From Flavobacteriales bacterium UBA3364 (GTDB lineage: Bacteria; Bacteroidota; Bacteroidia; Flavobacteriales_F; PHOS-HE28), in the NCBI GenBank assembly GCA_002360495.1, contig DEQO01000150.1, forward strand, positions 629 through 11,640: a DNA stretch of 11,012 bases. The letters run 5' to 3'. The translations under genes and the position numbers were made by a program. The notes beneath the pieces are model-generated. The model was given only the letters and a program-made list of their open reading frames with translations. It was not told the DNA's origin and made no database searches. Positions 6,734 to 11,012 of the stretch are shown here, in pieces. Within the stretch, counting starts at the first letter, position 1. Every line of letters begins with the position of its first letter.

Positions 6734-7858
6734 TCACTCTCCGGTATAGGCGATCCGGTAGATGCGATCGGCGGCATCATCGCTCACCAGCAAACTGCCA
6801 TCCGGGGCGGGCAGCACATCCACGGGACGGCCCGTGGCTTTGGCTCCGGCCAGCCAGCCTTCGGCAAAGACCTCGGTAGTGGCCGTTCCATCGGCTTGAG
6901 GAAAAGCCACGGCCACACGGTAGCCGATCGGTTTGGACCGGTTCCAGCTGCCGTGTTCGGCAATGAACAAGGCATTGTGGTACCGCTCCGGGAATGCTTT
7001 GCCCGTGTAGAAACGCGCTCCCAACGGTGCAACATGGGGTCCCAGCTTCGCTGCTGGGGGAACGAACTCCGAGCACGCGCGGCGCGCGCCGAATTCAGGA
7101 TCGGCAATGGAACCCGCGTGGCAGAAAGGGTAACCGAAATGTGATCCCACGCTGGTCAGGTGGTTCAATTCACAGTCCGGGCTCTCATCGCCCAACCAGT
7201 CGCGACCGTTCTCCGTGAACCACAATTCACCGGAGACGGGATGCCAGTCGAAGCCAACGGAGTTGCGCACGCCGTGGGCGATGATCTCCCTGTTCCCGCC
7301 ATCGGCATCGATACGTGTGATGCTCGCGAAAACACTGTCCTCGCTCAGGCAGATGTTGCATGGAGCACCGACCGGGACATAGAGCTTGCCATCCGGACCG
7401 AAGGCGATGAACTTCCACCCGTGATGCTCCTTGTCCGGGAACTGGTCCGTCACCAGAACGGGAGCAGGGGGGTCGGTGAGCCGATCCTCGATGCGTTCCA
7501 GTTTCACGATGCGATCGACCGCGCTCACGTACAGATCTCCATCGTGGAAGGTGACACCGACCGGCATGGTCAGTCCCCTGGCAATGGTGTAGTGGACGTC
7601 CGATCGACCATCGCCTGTGGTGTCCTTCAAGGCATGCACAACGCCTTCGTCGCGCGAACCCACGAACAAGGTCCCCTTAGCGCCCCAGCACATGGCGCGG
7701 GCATTGGTCACTTCATCGGCGAAGACGGAGATGGTGAATCCCGGTGGTAGGTTGATGTTCTTCAACTCCGGATCACCATCACGGATGGTCGGGACACATA
7801 CGGAGCCCGTAAGCCCGAGAAGCAGGACTGTGGCCGTGAGTGGAACAGCCTTGTGCAT
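6734..7858 (-). CDS. Exported PQQ-type sugar/sorbosone dehydrogenase family protein
   Basis: This 374-residue single-domain member of the glucose/sorbosone dehydrogenase propeller family probably oxidises a sugar or aldose with PQQ in the periplasm; the substrate is unknown. Residues 1 to about 22 form a signal peptide (MHKAVPLTATVLLLGLTGSVC). The cysteine there could suggest a lipoprotein, but the preceding GSV is a poor lipobox. Family features seen are NLPPGFTISVFADEV (from 36), WKFIAFGPDGKLYVPVG (from 148), a CNIC pair (167-170), GVRNSVGFDWHP (from 196), LWFTENGRDWLGDE (from 212) and HFGYPFCHAG (from 240). The ATG at 7858 overlaps the stress-protein TGA as TGATG, so coupled translation is likely. 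A TTG one codon upstream at 7861 is a weaker alternative. Unlike the dehydrogenase-like protein at the left end of the window, it has no accessory domains. Confidence 0.88.
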   Translation of the reverse strand: MHKAVPLTATVLLLGLTGSVCVPTIRDGDPELKNINLPPGFTISVFADEVTNARAMCWGAKGTLFVGSRDEGVVHALKDTTGDGRSDVHYTIARGLTMPVGVTFHDGDLYVSAVDRIVKLERIEDRLTDPPAPVLVTDQFPDKEHHGWKFIAFGPDGKLYVPVGAPCNICLSEDSVFASITRIDADGGNREIIAHGVRNSVGFDWHPVSGELWFTENGRDWLGDESPDCELNHLTSVGSHFGYPFCHAGSIADPEFGARRACSEFVPPAAKLGPHVAPLGARFYTGKAFPERYHNALFIAEHGSWNRSKPIGYRVAVAFPQADGTATTEVFAEGWLAGAKATGRPVDVLPAPDGSLLVSDDAADRIYRIAYTGE

Positions 7859-8301
7859 CAATCCCGTCCGGTGGATGGCACGATCAGGACGGGAACACGG
7901 CTATCGCGCAGGACATGGTTGCTCGTGCTGCCCATGACCGCGCTGTAGAGGGCTCCATGACCGTGTGAACCCATCATCACCATGTCGGCCTTCAAACGTT
8001 CCGATTCCAGCACCAAGGTCTCTGCCGTGGGGCCTTGCACGAGCAAAGCCTCGGCAACGATCCCACGCGCCTCAGCACGCTTTGCCATGGCCTGCAGGTC
8101 CACATGTTCCTTGCGCAACTCATCCGCGCGCTGTTCCCGTACATACTGTGGACCGACACCGTATCCCACGAAATCGGGATCGGGCGCCGCCACATGGATC
8201 AGCCACAGTTTGCAATCCAACTGTTTCGCGAACAGGCATGCCAAGTCGAATACGCCTTCCGAAGAAGGGGAAAGATCGATCGGTACGAGGATGTTGTTCA
8301 T
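7858..8301 (-). CDS. Universal stress protein (UspA family)
   Basis: This 147-residue cytoplasmic protein is a single Usp domain. It starts MNNILVPIDLSP, with the conserved nucleotide-contacting Asp at residue 9. It ends with the ATP-binding signature G111-x2-G114-x9-G124-S125 (within GSHGHGALYSAVMGS) and the closing strand VPVLIVPS. This is the ATP-binding type and has the usual single-domain length. Such proteins help cells survive stress or growth arrest; the partner here is unknown. The start at 8301 matches the family's opening strand, while an ATG six codons upstream (8319) adds only MHRSTS. It follows selD after 93 bases, enough room for its own promoter. A TATATTG sequence (8323-8317, minus strand) only loosely resembles the Bacteroidota -7 box. 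Confidence 0.92.
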   Translation of the reverse strand: MNNILVPIDLSPSSEGVFDLACLFAKQLDCKLWLIHVAAPDPDFVGYGVGPQYVREQRADELRKEHVDLQAMAKRAEARGIVAEALLVQGPTAETLVLESERLKADMVMMGSHGHGALYSAVMGSTSNHVLRDSRVPVLIVPSTGRD

Positions 8302-8394
8302 GGATGTGGAGCGATGCAATATAGGCCGTCCGGAAGGTGTAAAGGAACAATTCCATCAACACATACTGCGCCAGGACACGGCACTGGCCACTGT

Positions 8395-9435
8395 TCAACG
8401 CACGTGCACCAGCGGCCCGGTGTTCATCGGGACCAGGTGTCCGATGGGATCCGATGGCAGGCCGTTCAGGGCAAGCAAGGAATGGAGCTCCTTAACAGCA
8501 GAAGGCGCCGCAGCGATCAATAGCCCCCCGCTCGTTTGCGGATCGCTCAGGAAGAGCATGCGTTCCATGCCCTCGGCTCCACTGACCTCGTTGGCGTAGT
8601 TCTTCCAATTGCGGAAGGAACCGTCCGGGTAGCATCCTTCGGCCGAATAAGTGGAGGCTTCCGGTATACGGGGGATCGCGGCGAAATCGAGCGAAGCTGC
8701 CAGCTTGCTTCCACGGCACACCTCCAACAAGTGGCCCGCAAGACCGAATCCGGTGATGTCCGTCAGAGCATGAACGCTACCCATGGTACCCAGCACCGTA
8801 CCGATGCTGTTCGGTGCGGTCATCAGATCGCGCGCGATCGTGGCGTGCTCCGGCCGGAGTTTGCCGCGCTTCTGCGCTGTGCTCATGATCCCGATGCCGA
8901 TGGGCTTGGTCAGGAAGAGTACGTCGCCTTCCTGCGCGGTATCGTTCTTCTTCAGGTGTTCCTTGCGCACTTCGCCCGTAACGGCAAGGCCGAAGAACGG
9001 TTCGGGTGCATCGATGCTGTGCCCACCGGCCAGCGCGATGCCCATGTCGTGACATGCACGACGTCCGCCCTCTACGACCTGCTGCGCCAGTTCAGCACCG
9101 AGCTTTTCGATGGGCCACCCCAGGATCGCCACGGCCAGCAGCGGCTTTCCGCCCATGGCGTAGACATCGCTGATGGCGTTCGTTGCGGCGATCCGCCCGA
9201 AATCGTAGGCGTCGTCAACGATGGGGGAGAAGAAATCGGTGGTGCTGATCAGGCAGCGGCCATCGCCGAGGTCGTAAACCGCCGCGTCGTCGCGGCTACC
9301 ATAGCCGACGACCAACTTGGCATCGGGAAAAGTTCCCAGCGCGCTTTCCAGGATCACCTCCAGTTGGGCAGGGGCGATCTTGCAGCCACATCCGGCGCCA
9401 TGGCTGTACTGGGTCAGTCGGATCCGTTCAGGCAT
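8395..9435 (-). CDS. selD: Selenide, water dikinase (selenophosphate synthetase), cysteine form
   Basis: SelD converts selenide, ATP and water to selenophosphate, AMP and phosphate, and supplies reactive selenium in the cytoplasm. The 346-residue length fits the family. Residues 7-19 read LTQYSHGAGCGCK. Cys16 and Lys19 align with the catalytic Cys17 and Lys20 of the E. coli enzyme, so this form does not need selenocysteine in its own active site. Metal-binding aspartates D50 (SRDDAAVYDLGDG), D90 (NAISDVYAMGG) and D226 (ALTDITGFGLAGH) are all present. The ATG at 9435 is chosen because the family N-terminus begins there; it lies inside the last codons of mnmH, an 8-base overlap. That overlap and the shared pathway make co-translation likely. 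With mnmH next to it, the likely use of selenophosphate here is tRNA modification. No selenocysteine machinery is seen in this window. Confidence 0.97.
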   Translation of the reverse strand: MPERIRLTQYSHGAGCGCKIAPAQLEVILESALGTFPDAKLVVGYGSRDDAAVYDLGDGRCLISTTDFFSPIVDDAYDFGRIAATNAISDVYAMGGKPLLAVAILGWPIEKLGAELAQQVVEGGRRACHDMGIALAGGHSIDAPEPFFGLAVTGEVRKEHLKKNDTAQEGDVLFLTKPIGIGIMSTAQKRGKLRPEHATIARDLMTAPNSIGTVLGTMGSVHALTDITGFGLAGHLLEVCRGSKLAASLDFAAIPRIPEASTYSAEGCYPDGSFRNWKNYANEVSGAEGMERMLFLSDPQTSGGLLIAAAPSAVKELHSLLALNGLPSDPIGHLVPMNTGPLVHVR

Positions 9436-10462
9436 GGGATGGCGATGTGCGGGCGATCGCAACAAGACGGTGGGCAAGTGCAGGCAGGTCCTGTGCGTTC
9501 ACAGGCAACTTGAGCACACGGGCTTGGTCGCGTTGGGAGGTCCCGTAGGAATAGGTCTTGTCGTAGTAGCGCAGGGTGATCTTGGCGACCGTCAACAGAT
9601 CGCCCGCATCCAGGGCTTCCAACGCGGCCTTGCAATGCTGTGGTCCCAGTCGTTTCTCGATCCTCTTCGTGGCTTCGGCGAGCAGTTCCGGCGGGTATTT
9701 GCCGTAGTCCTCCACCAGTCTTGCGGCGCGCTCCTCAAAGGGCATGTCGGCGAAGTAGAGCATGGTCTTCCGCATACCGGCGAAAAAGACATCGGGGATC
9801 TTGATGCGGCCGATCATCAAGCTCTCGTCCTCCACCCAGAACGGGCGCGTCGGGTCCAGGGCCATGAGCTGGTCCCACAGGAGGTTCTCGAATTGCTCGG
9901 TCGTGGGTTGGGGTTGTTCACCGATCGCACCGAACGAGGATCCCTTGTGGCAGGCGATGGCTTCGAGGTCGATGACCTGTTCGCCGAGATCGCGCAGGTG
10001 CTTCAGTGTCTCTGTCTTGCCCGTACCGGTATATCCGCCCACGACACGGAGGTCGTACGGTTCTTGCAAAGCCTGCAGCACATGGTTCCGGAACGCCTTG
10101 TACCCCCCCCGAAGGGTCAACACTTCGCGGAAGCCGGCTCTATCGAGCAACCAGCCCACGCTGCCACTACGCTCGCCACCGCGCCAGCAATACACGCGGA
10201 TCCTCCCTTGAGGCGCTATTGCCCGGGCCTGTTCCACGATCGATGCCAGCTTGGGTCCCACGATGCGCAGCCCTTCAAGGACGGCGGCATCACGGCCGGT
10301 CTGCTTGTAAAGCGTGCCAACGATCGCGCGTTCCTTGTCGGAGAACAGCGGAAGTCCGTGTACACCCGGAATACGCCCGCGATGGAATTCACCGGGGGAC
10401 CGCACATCGATGATGGGCGCGTCCGCAGCGAGGAACTCATCGATATGTAACGACCGGAGCAG
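9428..10462 (-). CDS. mnmH: tRNA 2-selenouridine synthase (MnmH/SelU/YbbB)
   Basis: MnmH replaces the sulfur of 2-thiouridine at wobble position 34 of certain tRNAs with selenium from selenophosphate, through a geranylated intermediate. Numbering from the proposed CTG at 10462 gives 344 residues (E. coli: 364). The N-terminal rhodanese domain shows IIDVRSPGEFHRGRIPG and FSDKERAIVGTLYKQ, with active-site Cys92 in YCWRGGERSGS. The C-terminal P-loop domain has Walker A GYTGTGKT at about 143-150. The first in-frame ATG, GTG or TTG is the GTG at 10405, but starting there would remove the first rhodanese strand. Codons upstream of it read LHIDEFLAADAPIID, which is family-like. A CTG start at 10462 is my best guess; a damaged start codon is the alternative. 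The stop overlaps the selD start. OsmC ends 31 bases upstream of the proposed CTG. A run of eight G lies inside the frame. Confidence 0.9.
   Translation of the reverse strand: MLRSLHIDEFLAADAPIIDVRSPGEFHRGRIPGVHGLPLFSDKERAIVGTLYKQTGRDAAVLEGLRIVGPKLASIVEQARAIAPQGRIRVYCWRGGERSGSVGWLLDRAGFREVLTLRGGYKAFRNHVLQALQEPYDLRVVGGYTGTGKTETLKHLRDLGEQVIDLEAIACHKGSSFGAIGEQPQPTTEQFENLLWDQLMALDPTRPFWVEDESLMIGRIKIPDVFFAGMRKTMLYFADMPFEERAARLVEDYGKYPPELLAEATKRIEKRLGPQHCKAALEALDAGDLLTVAKITLRYYDKTYSYGTSQRDQARVLKLPVNAQDLPALAHRLVAIARTSPSHA
10103..10110 (-). repeat. G8 homopolymer inside mnmH
   Basis: Eight consecutive C on the + strand read as G8 in the mnmH coding strand, encoding the Gly-Gly of LRGGYKAF. Homopolymers of this length can slip during replication or be misread. 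The frame is intact here and encodes a conserved motif. Confidence 0.8.
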
Positions 10463-10493
10463 GCCTCGAAGGTAGGAGCGGACCGGGACGCGG

Positions 10494-10934
10494 TCAGGCC
10501 AGTACCGCAGTGAGCGTGATGGGCACGCTCTTCAGCAGTTGGCTGATCGGGCAGTTCACCTTCGCATCCTCCGCACAGCTTTGGAACTGCGCAGCACTGA
10601 TGCCCGGAACGTTGCCTTTCAGGTCCAGGTGGATGCCGACCACACCGTTCCCGTCACCGACCTTGTCCATGGTGACCGTGGCAACGCATTCCAGGTCGGT
10701 GGCGGTGAACCCCGCCGCGCCCAGCACAAAGCTCAGCTTCATGGTGAAACAACTCGCGTGTGCGGCGGCTACCAGTTCTTCGGGGTTGGCGCCCGCCCTG
10801 CCGTCCTCGCTCACGAAGCGGGTATGGAAGGAGTGGGGCGTATTGTTGAGCGCACCACTGGTGGTGGTCACCGTCCCGGATCCTTCCTTCCCATTTCCTT
10901 TCCAGTTCGCGGTCGCTTTTCGATAAATGGCCAT
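10494..10934 (-). CDS. osmC: Peroxiredoxin OsmC (OsmC/Ohr family)
   Basis: This 146-residue cytoplasmic protein is close in pattern and length to E. coli OsmC, which reduces organic and inorganic hydroperoxides with two cysteines. It begins MAIYRKATANWKGNGKEGSG and continues with GALNNTPHSFHTRF and NPEELVAAAHASCF. The reactive Cys62 lies in HASCF and the partner Cys128 in NCPIS. The start at 10934 matches the family N-terminus; the frame upstream to 10994 adds 20 residues with no family resemblance. There is no strong Shine-Dalgarno site and no clear promoter motif in the 78 bases before the start. It is first in the minus-strand run here, with mnmH following after about 31 bases. Other OsmC/Ohr subfamilies are possible but fit less well. 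Confidence 0.93.
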   Translation of the reverse strand: MAIYRKATANWKGNGKEGSGTVTTTSGALNNTPHSFHTRFVSEDGRAGANPEELVAAAHASCFTMKLSFVLGAAGFTATDLECVATVTMDKVGDGNGVVGIHLDLKGNVPGISAAQFQSCAEDAKVNCPISQLLKSVPITLTAVLA

Positions 10935-11012
10935 GTTCGTTCTGTTGTTGGGATGTCCCGTTATTTCTTGAGCAATTTGAATGCGTGGTTCCATTGGTTG
11001 CGGGCGAAACCG

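Noticed and set aside
8317..8323. TATATTG as a Bacteroidota -7 promoter box before the stress-protein gene
   Set aside because: It matches TAnnTTTG imperfectly and the nearest upstream TTG is at the wrong spacing, so I did not list it as a feature.
10216..10440. ATG at 10440 as the mnmH start via a frameshift
   Set aside because: That ATG lies in a different frame whose translation (MSSSLRTRPSS) is not rhodanese-like, while the mnmH frame upstream is.
9317..10450. Long plus-strand open frame (377 codons) opposite mnmH, with a similar one (8536-9513) opposite selD
   Set aside because: Both are antisense to genes with catalytic motifs intact, and the translations are low-complexity.

Overview
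The window looks like chromosomal DNA from a GC-rich member of the Bacteroidota, probably in or near the Flavobacteriales. The main reason is the first gene: a secreted PQQ-type sugar dehydrogenase fused to PKD and PA14 domains, ending in a dockerin-like C-terminal module of a kind I know from secreted proteins of that phylum. Two further signs are a six-repeat secreted propeller protein and start regions that mostly lack a Shine-Dalgarno sequence. The order-level placement is an inference. I see no tRNA, rRNA, CRISPR array, insertion sequence or phage gene.

Layout. (1) 136-3843 (+): the very large secreted dehydrogenase-like protein, followed by a strong hairpin. (2) 4119-5264 (-): a secreted beta-propeller protein whose sixth repeat is cut short by a TGA. 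It is preceded by an 11-codon upstream ORF that has a good ribosome binding site and overlaps its start. (3) 5347-5994 (+): a PAP2-type membrane phosphatase, divergent from the propeller gene. (4) 5991-6481 (-): a decayed small exported-protein gene with two in-frame stops and one frameshift. (5) 6734-10934 (-): a compact same-strand run, in transcription order osmC, mnmH, selD, a universal stress protein gene and a second sugar/sorbosone dehydrogenase.

In the last block, selD and mnmH form a clear functional pair. SelD makes selenophosphate and MnmH uses it to place 2-selenouridine at the wobble position of tRNAs; their reading frames overlap by 8 bases. The stress-protein gene and the small dehydrogenase gene overlap by one base (TGATG), so they are probably translationally coupled. 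OsmC (peroxide detoxification) and the stress protein give the block a stress-response flavour, but a single transcript is not proven.

I did not find a convincing new multi-gene system. The points most worth a second look are the decayed gene at 5991-6481, the missing conventional start codon of mnmH, the upstream mini-ORF before the propeller gene, and the TGA that ends the propeller gene one strand early.
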